A DNA stretch of 64,000 nt from the NCBI GenBank assembly GCA_021464245.1, contig JADCRB010000041.1:62001-126000 (forward strand). Reading direction: 5' to 3'. Shown here piece by piece: positions 24,060 to 35,549 of the stretch (position 1 is its first letter; each line of letters opens with the position of its first letter). The DNA comes from Carallia brachiata. Lineage: Eukaryota > Streptophyta > Magnoliopsida > Malpighiales > Rhizophoraceae. The notes under the pieces were generated by a model. It was not told where the DNA came from. It saw nothing but the letters and a program-made list of their open reading frames with translations, and ran no database searches. A program made the position numbers and the translations under genes.

Positions 24060-25815
24060 CCATCCTTTCCCGACTTTATTATTATTGTTATTATTATTAT
24101 TTTGTCGGTTTTGCCACAGGTTTAATATTCTTGACGCGACTCTGTCGCAACAATTATTGTCTGTCCCGATGTTTTGATTGGCACCCGTCAGCATCAAAAT
24201 CATACTGAAAATTTTTGATTTAGCTCGCAGTTTTTAAATATAATTAAGTTATAATTTTAAAATATAACAGAAAATTATTTTAAAATAAAAATAATAAAAT
24301 AAATTTTTGTATTAAAAAATTATTAATAAATTAAATTCAAATAAAAAGATTAGTAAAGTGTTTTAATATTTTATAGACAAAAATTAATTAAAAATTGTGT
24401 CATTTTAATAATGAAAAAAGGTAAATTATATGCTTCACCACTGGCGAAAAAGTAAAATTGATATGCAGTCCTCGTTCGTGATTGACAACCTGCCGAATGC
24501 TTTTTATTTCCACGTGCATATGCCGGACCAAATTTAATTTTCGTTCATAATTTATGTATTTATTTTCATATGCTGACAAATTTTGGAATCTTATTTATGG
24601 CTTTGTGTAGATTTGCAAATCACACTGTTTGTCCCAATCTCATATGGTACCGGTGATTGATTTCAGGAGGATTTTCTCAGATTATGAGATTTTCCTGTAA
24701 AAATAAATTTCAGTCCAACTCAAAAAGTATGGTGTCGCGTATGCCTCCTGGCTCATTTTTTGTCCAAGTAAATGTTTTTTGTTTTATAATATTCTTGCAT
24801 TATTTTTCCAAAGAAACCGTCGGAAATGTTAAACAGGGATGCAATTTTGAAAAACAGGCCAATCTCAATTTATAAATATAATTATTGATATATGCATCAC
24901 ATACTCTTTTTTTTTAATTGTTGGAAAGACACCGACGGAAAAGTTAAAAGCAAGAGAGTTCGCCCTATACCGATCATTCTTTTTTATTGTTACTGGACCC
25001 CGCCACGTGGACGGCCGTACAAAAGATAATTGACGGGGCCTATAACAGCGAGGATAATAATTTTTACTTTACACATAAATTAGAAATATTAATTTATTTT
25101 ATTAATATTTATATAATTTTAATAATTTTTTAAAATATTTTTAAATAATATTTTTTTTTTCAATGTTCTTTAATATTAACATTTATAGAAAAAAATCTCA
25201 AACATAATAATTTTTATTATTTAATAAAAATTAATATTTTTTAAAAATTAAAAATTAAGTAAAATAATTCTCATTATTATTTATAAAATATTATTCTAAA
25301 ATATAAAATTATAAAATATAAAAATAAAAATTTTAATATAATATATCTACATAAATTATATGTTTCAATTAAATATTTCATTATTCAATAGTAATAATAA
25401 ATATAAAATTAACCAAACATATCATTAATTTTATCAGCAATTAGTAATAATAAGTAGAAATCAACAACCAGCAATCAGTAACAGCAATGAGTAACAGTAA
25501 TATTTAACAGTTAACCCAAACAGACAATTTGTCTGGAATCGCAACAACAAATTAGCTGGTACATATGATTATTAATGTGATAGTGTTGCAAAATATTATT
25601 TAATTGAGTTTGATTACGTAAATGTAATAAGTTATATATGTAAGGAATTTGCAGAGATGTAAATTGTTTATTTATTTTTTTTTTTTTTAAATACAATATA
25701 TTTTTTATAATTGAACGGTTTAGATCACTGTATGCGTATACATACTCAAGTGAGTCCACATAATTTTTATATATTTAATTTGATCCCAAAACGTTCCCAA
25801 AACAAAAGAAAAAAA
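24060..25815. other. AT-rich DNA, no gene
   Basis: Contains a short tta/att run near 24075-24105. Open frames at 23970-24208, 24657-24875 and 25511-25759 have no recognisable domain and are not called. Confidence 0.5.
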
Positions 25816-25819
25816 TCTG

Positions 25820-26310
25820 CAGGCGAGGAGACACTCAGCACTGTCATTCGTGGTGAATAGGGTGGCATCTTGGCCCATCTGTCTTCATACTTAATCTGCC
25901 GGTGAATCCATCGAAATAGTTAAAGTAAACCCAGTCTATTTAACGATCACAAAAATGCCTGTTTTTAATTAATTATGAAGATTACAATTTTCCTTGAGTA
26001 AATATTCAAACTTTGAAACCAACGAGGTTTTGACTGGGTGTTTTGCTAGACACGATGGAAAAGCTAAAGAGCGTTAAAAGGATATTTTGAAAAAGTTTTT
26101 TGAAGTAGGTACATGTATCTAACTGAATCGCGAAAATTATGATCTTGTCGAGTGACTTCCAATAACAGAGGATGAATTGTCGGTCGCACGAAATGAAGGA
26201 TCAAGTGGGATGACCTCCAATAATATGCTTTATGAATGATTGTATTTACAATAAAGGAAAATTTTGGTAACTTTATTTAAATATTTTTAAAATAATTATA
26301 AAATAATATG
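25820..26310 (-). repeat. Right arm of inverted duplication, part 1
   Basis: Complement matches 22260-21330 in order, with gaps: the 175-bp tandem pair and adjoining left-arm DNA are not represented. The arm is interrupted after 26310 by the LTR retrotransposon and resumes at 36197. Confidence 0.75.
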
Positions 26311-26726
26311 TGTAAAGCGTAAATTTCGAGTTTAAAACAATTAAACTCGAAAATATAAAAATAAATTACAAACAAAAATTGTAAAGTAAAAGAAAATTTA
26401 CGTGGGGTCGATCTCTGTAGATCCTCCGATTAGTGTTTCTTTTTTGACTCCGTCATTGGGCTGCACGAGTTTGATCTTGACAGAAATAAATTCCACAACT
26501 TTTTCTTGAACTGGATAGACTGAAACCCGATCTGATTTGGACGTTTTGACTACGGTGAAGGAACCGTAGAGACTCGATCTGAGTTGATCTGACGTAATTT
26601 CACCGAGGGTCGAATGGACTTGTTCTCGGATGAGTTGCTTGGATTTTGCTGAGGGCCGTATGAGACTTAATCCCAGCCGGATTTGTAATATTTCGATTTT
26701 TTTTTTTTTACTATCTCTCTTTTTTT

Positions 26727-26758
<32 letters not shown>

Positions 26759-26963
26759 TTTTTTGCGCGCTTCGCTGCTGGCTTCTTTTTTTTTTTTCTT
26801 CTTCTGCTGGCATTTGCTTCAATTTGGGGAGGCCATTTATAGGCCTCCCCCACCTGCTGCCACCAACCAATTGGTTGGTGGCATTAAAGGTTGGCAGCTG
26901 CCAACCTTGACTTCAAGGTTGGCGGCTGCCAACCAAGATTTTTTTTTTTTTTTTTAGTTTACA
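26311..26963 (-). repeat. 3' LTR
   Basis: 653 bp, from tgtaaagcg to tagtttaca. Contains two long T runs and the block caaccaattggttggtg. The Lys-rich open frames on the minus strand are products of these T runs. Confidence 0.9.
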
Positions 26964-26980
26964 AATGCCCCCACTTCAAG
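26964..26980 (-). other. Polypurine tract
   Basis: Minus strand reads CTTGAAGTGGGGGCATT directly against the 3' LTR, a typical plus-strand priming site for plant Ty3/gypsy elements. Confidence 0.7.
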
Positions 26981-27324
26981 GGTCGGTAAGAAAAATTTTT
27001 GCAGAGATAATTCGAACCGAATCTTGAAGTCCAGTTTGAAATTTGGAAAGTCCTGATGAACATTGAATCTTGGAGTCTTCTATCTTTGACCATGTCCGCT
27101 GTTGTTGGATCGCAATAGGAAACCGATATGATCTTGAAGAAGTTAGCAGTCCAGCCAATATAGAAATTGAAGTCTTGGCTCCAGGTGCGTTCGAGCTTCC
27201 ATAGCCCGCAAAGGATTTTTTATATCTCTTAAAGTTCCAGAGCTCTGGTGAGAATGATCCGGTAGGCAAATAACTTCAACCTCCCCAAGAGAAAGGCTCA
27301 GGACCTTGGAACTTCAAGACCGGC

Positions 27325-27627
27325 TCACAGAGAGACTGACTGTAGTGATGATTTCCAAGTCTGCTTCGACGTAAGGAGAGTAGTTGGAACTTCCCTGTAC
27401 GTCGCTGCATCCAAAGAAAGATTAGGATAATTGCAGCTTCTCATCCCTCTGTGGTAGATGTGAACTAAGGAGAGTAGTTGGAACTCCATGACACCGATGG
27501 CGTTGGAGACTGAGTTTCGAGGGCTTTTAGGGATCCCTCGAAGAAGACTACTCCTTCTTTTCTTAGCTCGTGCGCCTCCAACTTCTTGATCGAAGAACTT
27601 CCTGAGACAAGTGCAGAGACTAGCCAT
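27325..27627 (-). CDS. Small unknown ORF in the retroelement 3' region
   Basis: 100 codons from an ATG in good plant context (aaaatggct at 27627) to a stop at 27325. The protein starts MASLCTCLRKFFDQEVGG and has a basic AKKRRSSLLRG stretch. A TATA-like tatatatat lies about 55-60 bp upstream (27680-27690). No family recognised. It may be a captured host fragment or chance. Longer reading of the frame upstream to 27945 runs through a tandem repeat and is not favoured. Confidence 0.3.
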   Translation of the reverse strand: MASLCTCLRKFFDQEVGGARAKKRRSSLLRGIPKSPRNSVSNAIGVMEFQLLSLVHIYHRGMRSCNYPNLSLDAATYREVPTTLLTSKQTWKSSLQSVSL

Positions 27628-27815
27628 TTTCTTTTGAGAAAGAAGAGCTGAGGGGTGAATATTACAACTCGGGCATGCAGGATATATATACAAATAATAA
27701 AGAGTTTTTTTTTTTTTTTTTTGAAAAGTCAAAAAAGGTATGCAGAATCGGGTAGGGCCATCCACGTCCCTTTCCTGCATAAGAGACAAAAGAGGCAGCG
27801 GCTGACGCGTGTCAC

Positions 27816-27896
27816 GAAAGTCGTTACCGTGTGTGGCAGAAGTCGTTGCCGTGTGCTGCGGAAGTCGTTGCCGCGTGCTGCAGAAGTCGTTGCACC
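27816..27896. repeat. 22-bp tandem repeat, about 3.5 units
   Basis: Units of gaagtcgttgccgtgtgctgcg: 27816-27838 (one extra base), 27839-27860, 27861-27882 and a partial copy to 27896. Lies between the WOX-like remnant and the small ORF. Confidence 0.85.
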
Positions 27897-27913
27897 TTAT
27901 CTTGTCGGCCGTC

Positions 27914-28529
27914 CTAGCGGGGCCCGAGGTGCAACTCCAAGTCAAGCTCGACCTCGTCTGGTGGGCCGATGATGTTGGCGTCGACGTCGACGTCGCTTTC
28001 CAGCTGGTTGATGTTGTCGGAATATTCTGGAAAGAGAGGCAAAGTTTCGCCGAAATAACTCCTTTCTGCTAGAAAATGTCCTCCTAGACTTAAGTACCTA
28101 GGAGGGATGAACCCTTGGCTGACTCCGTAAGACCAGGACCAGCATGCATGCCCCAGGGCTACGGCTTTGATTGTTATAGCCTGAAGAGACCATTGTAGTG
28201 GTAGAACTCGGACCTGCTTCATTTGACGGCGAAGTTTGTACCAGTGGGATCTACCATCGGAACGGCAGACTGTTCTTTGGAAAATCAGCTCTCAGTGCTG
28301 GTTCTTCCTGCTTCTCCGATTCTGGAACCAATAAAACACATTTTTTTCCTTCGATTGCCCCGAGTGGGCGCAATCGTGAGACGTTGGTAAATCTGAGATG
28401 CATTAGGCATAATACCTCCATTGTTGTGGAAGACTTCCTCTAGAATTTGCAGTTGCGCCATGGTTGGTTGCCACCTTGTGCGGGGTGACCTTTCTTCTCC
28501 TTGTCTTGAGGTTCTGCAACTGGTTCCAT
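27914..28529 (-). pseudogene. WUSCHEL-related homeobox (WOX) gene remnant inside the retrotransposon
   Basis: Reading the minus strand from an ATG at 28529 (MEPVAEPQDKEKK), a homeodomain follows in another frame: TRWQPTMAQLQILEEVF (RW at about 28471-28476), then after a one-base shift the recognition helix NVFYWFQNRRSRK (Asn at 28342-28340). Near the end are a WUS-box-like ETLPLFPE (about 28051-28026) and an EAR-like LDLELHLG (about 27945-27922), stop at 27916-27914. Homeodomain, WUS box and terminal acidic LxLxL in this order are the WUS/WOX layout. At least three frame shifts make it a pseudogene. It lies between integrase and the 3' LTR, in the element's orientation. NRRSR rather than NHKAR leaves the subclade open. 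Family assignment is inference from motifs. Confidence 0.68.
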
Positions 28530-28639
28530 CTTTCTTGTGGCAGAGGAGCAAAGGTCTGGTGTGTGGTGAAGATCGATTGAGACTGATGCTGAGTTTCAGA
28601 CTCAAACCCTCCGTCGCTTTTATTTTTTGGGCCGTTCAC

Positions 28640-28873
28640 AGTTTATACTCATGCGGGCCAGGAGTTGGATTGGATTTTGAACTTGGTTTCTGGACTGTGT
28701 TTGGAACTTGGAATTTTTGGGTTTTGGGCTTTGATTGAATTTGGGTTGGTTTTTGGATTTGGATTTGGTTTTTGGTTGAGTGTTTGGGTTTTGGACTTTG
28801 GATTTGGGTTGATTTTGGGTTTTGACTTTCAGATCGGGACTTCCGAACTTTTTTTTTTTTTTTTCGATTTTTT

Positions 28874-28913
<40 letters not shown>

Positions 28914-28990
28914 ATATTTACACATAATATGTTTCAGAAATTTACCATTGATTGGGCCGATTCGGACGCCTTCTTGGTCTGACAGCATGT
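28640..28990. other. Low-complexity spacer in the retroelement
   Basis: ggttttggatttgg-type repeats (about 28660-28830) followed by long T runs (28849-28911). No gene. Confidence 0.6.
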
Positions 28991-29015
28991 AAGCGTTGTG
29001 AGTAGGCCTCCTGCA

Positions 29016-29959
29016 CTAGTATGGCCCGTCCCATTTGGAAGTAAGCTTGTCACCAGGCCGATGCTTCATGTTGATGGGCCGTCGCACTGCAAGAACAAGC
29101 AAGTCTCCAACTTGAAAAGATCGAGGGCGGACCCTGCGGTTGAACGTGTTGGTGAGCCGGGCTTGGTAGCACTCAAGTTGCTGTTGTGCTTCGAGCCTCC
29201 TTTCATCAAGGGCTTCTAACTCATCCAGACGTAGGCGAGCATTCTCCTCCTGTGTGAGTCCTTCCAGAACAGCCATGCGCAGGGATGGAATCTGTGTTTC
29301 CAACGGCAGTATTGCTTCGACACCGTAGACAAGTGAGTATGGCGTCGCCTGTGTTGGAGTCCGGTAAGTTGTACGATACGCCCATAATGCCTCCGGAATT
29401 CTGTCATGCCAATCTCTTTTGGATTTAGAGACTACCTTCCGCAACAGGTTGCATAAGGTCTTGTTGAATGCTTCGGCCAAGCCATTTGCTGGGGCATTGT
29501 ACATGGATGACTTGTACTGCTTGAACTTGAACTTCTCGCAGAGCTTGTCGATTAAGCTGTTGTAGAACTGCTTACCATTATCAGTGATGATGAATCGAGG
29601 GACTCCATAGCGATAGATCAGCTGAGTCCGGATGAAATTGGCAACATGCTCCTTCTTTACCTCTCTAAGTGGAATGGCTTCAGCCCATTTTGAGAAGTAG
29701 TCGGTTGCTGCGAGGATGTACAGGTGACCCAGGGATGACTTTGGCAAGGGCCCCACTAAGTCGAGACCCCAAGCTTCAAAGGGCCAGGATGAGACAGTTG
29801 GATGCAGTGGCTCCGGTGGTTGATGTATGTAATTCGCATGAAATTGACAAGCTTGACAGTTTTAGCAAACTCAATTGAATCACGTACCATGGTTGGCCAG
29901 TAGTATCCCATCCTTCTGAGTTGGAAGTGCAACTTAGGCCCGATTGATGTCCGCCACAA
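29016..29959 (-). CDS. Integrase (degenerate)
   Basis: Two open pieces: 29959-29756 with the N-terminal HMGYYWPTM-like region (RRMGYYWPTM), and 29756-29016 (246 aa) with the rve core. Core residues visible: ATDYFSKWAEAIPL (first Asp), ITDNGKQF (second Asp), NGLAEAFNKT (Glu), then VGDLLVLAVRR of the C-terminal GPY/F-type region ending KWDGPY. Joins DNA copies to the genome in active relatives. The open reading frame is broken at the junction of the two pieces. Confidence 0.85.
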
Positions 29960-30211
29960 ACACCAGAATGTGCTTCAGTGAGAGCCTGTTTTGCCTCTTC
30001 ATTGGCTAGGCAGCGAAGTAAACTCCATCAAAAGACCTTCGATACAGAGCATCCTTGAGATATATGAAGCGGGGAGCTCGTCGTTGAATTTCTGTCTTAT
30101 GACGACGATCTTCGGCAGCTTCCCGTGCTGTAGGTAGTCAATGATTGGTTGGCGCCAATCTCGTCCTCCGCGAGACGTACAGATACAGCGTTGGCTGCTG
30201 TAGTTTCTTCA

Positions 30212-30647
30212 TCATCCTTTTGGCACTATCCATTTCTGGCATACGGCAACAACTGTAGCCTGGATTTCTGACTTTGCAAGAGAAGTGGCCAGGTTAGCCA
30301 ACGCGTCTGCCTGAGTGTTTTCTCGTCGAGGCACATGCTCCAAGGTGATGCTTTCAAATTCATCCATTAGCTGTCGAGCACGTTGATGGTAAGGCAAGGT
30401 CCTCTTTCTTCACATACAATCCTGTAAGTTGGTTGATGACGAGCTGGGAATCTCCATGGACTTCTATAGTTGGAATCTTCATATCGACAGCCATTTGAAG
30501 ACCAATGATCAAAGCCTGGTATTCAGCAACATTATTTGAACATAACTCACCGAGAATGATAGCATATGGTAGTATTTGTCGTTGAGGAGTGACAAACACT
30601 ATGCCGGCACCAGCACCATCACGCCTTGCTGCACCATCAAAGAACAT
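30212..30647 (-). CDS. Second (archaeal-type) RNase H domain
   Basis: FFDGAARRDGAGAGIVF, NNVAEYQALI, VHGDSQLVINQL in 30647-30360, and ENTQADALANLA in 30397-30212, giving the four acidic catalytic positions. A frame change near 30397 separates the last. An additional RNase H after the usual RT-RNase H is characteristic of Tat-lineage plant retroelements. Confidence 0.82.
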
Positions 30648-30845
30648 CGTCCATGGTGGTAGTTCTCAATGTAAAAGACCTCTTCATCTGGAAGATCATC
30701 TGTGAACTCCCAATCTGACGGAATAGGGTGATCTGCAAGGAAGTCTGCTAGAGCTTGTCCTTTGACTGCTTTTTGAGGCACGTAGACAATGTCGTAGCTT
30801 TGTAGGATTACTGCCCACTTGGCAAGTCGTCCTGACAAGATTGGT

Positions 30846-31208
30846 CTATAAGATATATTTGACAGGATCAGCTCTGGCAATGAGACGTACCGTGTGAGCT
30901 TGCATGTAGTGCCTCAGCTTGTCAATGGCAAAGAACAGTGCTAGACATGTCTTTTCAATGGGCGAATAACTCAGCTCCGGACCGTTTAGTGTTCTGCTCA
31001 AGTAGTACAGGGCAACTTCCTTTCCCTGCTCGTTTTCCTGTGCAAGCAAGGCTCCCAAAGATCTTTCCTGCGCTGCAATGTAGAGAATCAACGACTTTCC
31101 TTGAATTGGAGCTCCCAGGACTGGTGGATTGGAAAGGTACTTCTTTATGCTCTCAAAGGCTTTGCTGCAAGCTTCGTCCCACTCGAAGTTGACATCCTTC
31201 TTCATCAA
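30846..31208 (-). CDS. RT-associated RNase H domain
   Basis: Follows reverse transcriptase. Shows LILYIAAQERSLGALLAQ, VALYYLSRTLNGPE, SPIEKTCLALFFAIDKLRHY, typical of the Ty3/gypsy RNase H. Degrades the RNA strand during copying in active relatives; the frame changes before and after it. Confidence 0.8.
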   Translation of the reverse strand: MMKKDVNFEWDEACSKAFESIKKYLSNPPVLGAPIQGKSLILYIAAQERSLGALLAQENEQGKEVALYYLSRTLNGPELSYSPIEKTCLALFFAIDKLRHYMQAHTVRLIARADPVKYIL

Positions 31209-31234
31209 CCGATGGAAAGGTTGACATCTCCCAG

Positions 31235-31902
31235 CTAAATTGGAGATGAAACGGCGAATGTAGCCAGCTTTCCTTGTAGACTTCGCAGCTCGTGCAGGTT
31301 TTTAGGTTCAGGCATCTTTTGAATTGCCTCAACCTTTGACTGATCAACTTCGATTCCACGATGGCGCACCACGAACCCAAGAAACTTTCCTGATGTGACA
31401 CCGAATGCGCACTTGAGAGGGTTCATTTTGAGCTGATGCCTCCGAAGTCTTTCGAACACTGTCTTGAGATCCTCGAGGTGGTCTTTGCGCTTCTTAGTCT
31501 TTACAACTAAGTCATCAACATAACATTCTACAATCTTGTGCAGCATGTCATCAAAAATTTTTTGCATAGCACGTTGATAAGTGGCGCCAGCATTTTTAAT
31601 CCAAACGGCATAACTTTGTAGCAGTATATACCTTTTGGGGTGCGGAATGCTGTCAACTCCTCGTCTTCTGGTGCCATTCTGATTTGGTTATAGCCTGAAG
31701 AACCATCCATGAAAGACAATGCTTCGTGACCCGTTGTTGCATCGACTGTGATCTCCGTTATGGGCAACGGAAAGTCATCTTTCGGGCAGGCCTTGTTAAG
31801 ATCTCGAAAATCAACACATACCCTCAACTGTCCATTCTTCTTTCTTACCGGGACAATGTTGGCAATCCACGTTGGGTAGGTGACCTCTCGGATGAAGCCC
31901 AT
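31235..31902 (-). CDS. Reverse transcriptase (frameshifted)
   Basis: 31902-31528 holds GFIREVTYPTWIANIV, VCVDFRDLNKACPKDDFPLP, SFMDGSSGYNQI and the MPFGLK block; 31567-31235 holds the catalytic ECYVDDLVVK and LKMNPLKCAFGV. A single-base loss in a run of A near 31598 shifts the frame between the two parts, so no complete enzyme is encoded. Copies RNA into DNA in active relatives. Confidence 0.9.
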
Positions 31903-33144
31903 TGATCAGCTTGTTCACCTCCTCCTCGATTTGTGGAATGAGTTCCGGGCGGAACCGTCGTTGTGGCTGCTTGACAGAACGACACCTTCTTTACTGCTAG
32001 ACGATGCACCGCAATTTTTGGGTCAAGTCCAGGCATTTCTTTGTAACTCCATGCGAACACGTCCCTGTATTGACTTAATACCTGAACATATTCTTGCTCT
32101 TCTGCAGTAAGTAAAGCACTTACAAATGTAGGTCGAGGATCTTCCGGAGAGCCAAGATTGACCTCCTTGAGTTCATCAACAGTTGCTTGGCCACCATCTT
32201 CAAGTTCCGGGGGAGCCTCCTTTACTTCACCATCTGATGAGTCGGAATCAGCCTCCTGCTAATTGTGACATGAAATGCAGAACCTCTGACTTCACCTTCT
32301 TTGTTTGACTGGATAAGCCTGTCTTGTTTGGTGGTGGTGGTGATGGCACGTGCATCAGCTGCTCGGCTTCGACTCTTTAGCGTGATCCGCACAGGTGACT
32401 TCTCCTGATAGCCTAAGCCAGGTCGGGACTGTGATGTTTGAGAAGCGGCGCCATGTGTGGACGGCAGCGTACCCATTGTGCTCGGGTTTGAGAAGTCATA
32501 GCCCGCCTTTGCCAAAAGCTTGTATGCATTAGGATCAAATCCTTCATGTGTTCTTCTTTCTGGAAGTGAGCCGCCTTCGACTGCCCCCGTGTGTGGTTTG
32601 ACGAAGCCTTTTAATGGTTTTGAAGACAAAACCGGCTCAATCTTTGGTATCGGCAGAGTGTAAGTCTCCTTCAGGTTGTGCAGCTCCTTTGTTTTGGGTT
32701 GGCTATGACCTTGCTCCTGTTTAAGATCAATACAATAAGAGAAAGGGGGTTGACCTTCTGAGCGTCGTGACTTCGGCACATAGCGTAGGACTGGAGTGGA
32801 GCTTGAAGATGCAACATCCTTCGGACGAAGTTCAGCAGGCTGTGGCAGCTTTTCATTTGTTGGAGCCTGGGGTTGGCATTGGCAGGTTCTTCGACAGCTT
32901 TTCCCTTTTTGTGGATGCCCCCAGTCCAAGTAGCTTTTGATGGAATGATCTCCGGATTGTCTGTGTCGTGTAGAAGACTGCATCCGCCAAATGTGATTCA
33001 GCATCATCGAACGGCTTTAAGTCAGCATTGACCTTTTGAACGCCACCATTGTAGTACTTGAAGCACTGATGCAGGCTTGAGAGCACAACTCCATTTCCAT
33101 GAATCCACGGTCGTCCTAGCAACATCTTATATGTGGTACGTGCA

Positions 33145-33570
33145 TCAATCACGTGAAATAGTGCTAGAAGTGAGATTACCGATAGTTAGCTCCAAGCGAA
33201 TCATCCCAATTGCTTTCTGTCCTCCTTGATTAAAGCCATGAATCATCAAGCGGCTGTCTGATAATTCATCAATGCCGATGCCGAGCTCCTTTATGGTGGA
33301 TTTTGGGATAATATTGACTGCTGAGCCATCGTCGATCAGAATACGTCGGACCTTCTGTTCTTTCACATAGCCTGATACATACAGCGGCCGATTGTGGGGT
33401 TTGGACCCCAGCAGGAGATCCTCATCTGAAAATGAGATAGCAGAGTAACATCCGACGTGATTTTGGTCCGCCTGTTGCTCCGCTGAGTTAGACTCATTTG
33501 ATGGCTGTGATTCAGCTGAGGTCTGGAGAGTATTGCTGACTTGATTTTGCCACACTTCTGTTGATTGCAA
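33145..33570 (-). CDS. Retroelement aspartic protease
   Basis: 141 aa open stretch with VRRILIDDGSAVNIIPKS, where DDGSA takes the place of the DTG/DSG active site, followed by a hydrophobic flap-like region (GMIRLELTIG). DGSA forms are usual in Tat elements. Cleaves the Gag-Pol polyprotein in active relatives. Confidence 0.75.
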   Translation of the reverse strand: MQSTEVWQNQVSNTLQTSAESQPSNESNSAEQQADQNHVGCYSAISFSDEDLLLGSKPHNRPLYVSGYVKEQKVRRILIDDGSAVNIIPKSTIKELGIGIDELSDSRLMIHGFNQGGQKAIGMIRLELTIGNLTSSTISRD

Positions 33571-33670
33571 AGCTATAAACAGCTGAGGGTTAGCGAGAAG
33601 GGTTTGGAGAGCTTCATATACCTTCTCCGTTGTCGACTTTTTTTGTCGAGCGGCTCCTCCTTACGGTGTG

Positions 33671-35374
33671 TCACTCTTCTGATGGTTTTGAAGTGATGGT
33701 GGTCTGGTTTGCCGAGGTTATGCCTTCCTGGTCCAGAATGATTTTATTCTGGCTTTTGAGCTTCATGATTAGCTCCTTCAGGACGAAACACTTTCTCGTT
33801 GGATGACTTACTATCCGGTGATATTTGCAGAATCTCGGATCGCTGACTCGATCCTTTTCATTCGGCCGCTTGCACTCTGGGAGTTCGATCAGCTTCGCCT
33901 CCAAGAGTTGTTCAAGAATGTCGGGGACGTCTGAGTCGGGGAATGGATACTGCTTCTGCCAACTCTCGCAATGTCACCTTCCGCCTTTCCTGTTGTTTTG
34001 GCTGAGTTATTTGGGTCGGAGGATTTACCTTAGCTTTGGCGCCCACTTTTACTGGTGCGGCTTCAACAGTCATCACTTCCCTTTTCCGGAGCTGTTGGGT
34101 TTCTTAATCTCCCTTCTGCCCCCTTGCTGGTCCAACTGGATGGGAACCGTGCCTCCGGAAGTCTGGATGCTTATCTCCATATCATGTGCGCGGGTCGCCA
34201 GTTCTTCGAAAGTTCGGGGTTTGACACCCTGCAGGATGTATAACAGCTCCCAATGCATTCCCTGGATGCACATCTCCACGGCAGAAGTCTCCGTCAGGCG
34301 ATCTTTGCAGTCCAAGCTGAGGGCACGCCATCTGTTGATGTATTCGACAACGGGCTCTCCTTTCCTTTGTTTGGTGCTGGTAAGCTCCATCATACTTACC
34401 GTCCTTCGAGTGCTGAAAAATCTGTTGAGGAACTCTCGTTGTAGCTGTTCCCAACTGTCGATCGATTCTGGTTCAAGATTTATGAACCAGGTGAAAGCGG
34501 TCTCCCTGAGTGAACGAACAAACTGCTTCACCAAGAGATCTCCATAAGTCCCTGCGTTGTTGCAGGTTTCAACGAAGTGGGCGATGTGCTGTTTGGGATC
34601 GCCTCGTCCGTCGAATTGTTGAAATTTGGGCGGCTGGTAGCCCAAGGGCATGTTGAGACTTTCGATCCGTCTGGTGTACGGTTTGACGTACATCTGTGAT
34701 CCTTGGAAGGATGTAGCTTGTTGCAGTCGGATCGTATTGGCTATCATTTCCTGCAATTGTTGAACAGATAGCGAAGCTACAGAATTTGAGGGTGGCAGCT
34801 GTGTAGAACTACCTGGTCGCTTTTCTGCAGGAAGACGTCGGCTGGTGTGGCTTCTGGAGTGAAACCGGGTGGATATGGTTGCTCCTCGCGGATTCGGGAT
34901 CAACTTGGATCGGGGCTTTTCCTTTGAGAGCGCGATCTGTTGATCTTTTTCCTCCACGACTCTGATCAGCTGCAAAATTTTGTTCTCCAATTCTGAAATT
35001 CTTTCCTCTGTGCTGGTTGTGTTGGTCATCATGACGGCAACAGATGAGGCTCCGGGAAAGACTGGGGGAGAAAACTCTCTTCTTGTGGTCTCTGAATGAG
35101 TTGGATTGTTGAGCAGGCTTCGTCGTGTTGCCCCCGACTTCGATCGGGGTGGGTGATCGACTCCTCCATGCGGCAAGAGAGTCAGGGGAGAGATCCTGTT
35201 GTGAGCTGTGGACTCTCTTTCGATTTTTGTCGGGTTTGGACGGCAAGAAATTGTGTCCGTCCCCGGGTTTCTGGACCTGCGTACCCAGGTAGGGTAGTTG
35301 ATGCAGGCAATGGAGCCGTTGCCTTCTTTTTGTGGCAGCATACTCTTTTCGGTGCCATTTGATGTGCTGAACAC
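33671..35374 (-). CDS. Gag (degenerate) with zinc-finger-like tail
   Basis: Main open frame 35374-34073 (433 aa). Its second half has the retrotransposon gag domain: PPKFQQFDGRGDPKQHIAHF, FTWFINLEPESIDSWEQL, REFLNRFF, EYINRWRALS. The frame continues after a shift in 33904-33671 with CKYHRIVSHPTRKC, an incomplete knuckle. The true start is uncertain; the first ~100 residues are not conserved-looking. Confidence 0.8.
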
Positions 35375-35525
35375 CTGTAAAATTTTTTTTTTTTTTTACT
35401 TTTTTTTTTTTACTTTTTACTTTTTACTTTTTTTTTTACTTTTTTTTTTCTTTTTTTTTTCTCGCTCCCTTTTACCTTTTTTTTTTTTTTTTTTTTTTAA
35501 GGAACAAGAGATGGGAGGTGAAGTT

Positions 35526-35543
35526 GTCCCACCGAGCGTGCCA
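35526..35543 (-). other. Primer binding site
   Basis: Minus strand TGGCACGCTCGGTGGGAC begins with TGG and sits 6 bp inside the 5' LTR, the expected place for tRNA 3'-end pairing. The tRNA was not assigned. Confidence 0.65.
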
Positions 35544-35549
35544 AAAATT

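Noticed and set aside
26398..26870. Lys-rich ORFs on the minus strand
   Set aside because: They read through long T runs in the LTR; no domain.
27325..27945. 206-aa version of the small ORF in the retroelement
   Set aside because: The upstream half runs through a 22-bp tandem repeat and a T run; only the 100-aa part has a plausible start.
33825..34547. 240-aa plus-strand ORF
   Set aside because: Antisense shadow of the retroelement gag, which has a clear domain on the other strand.
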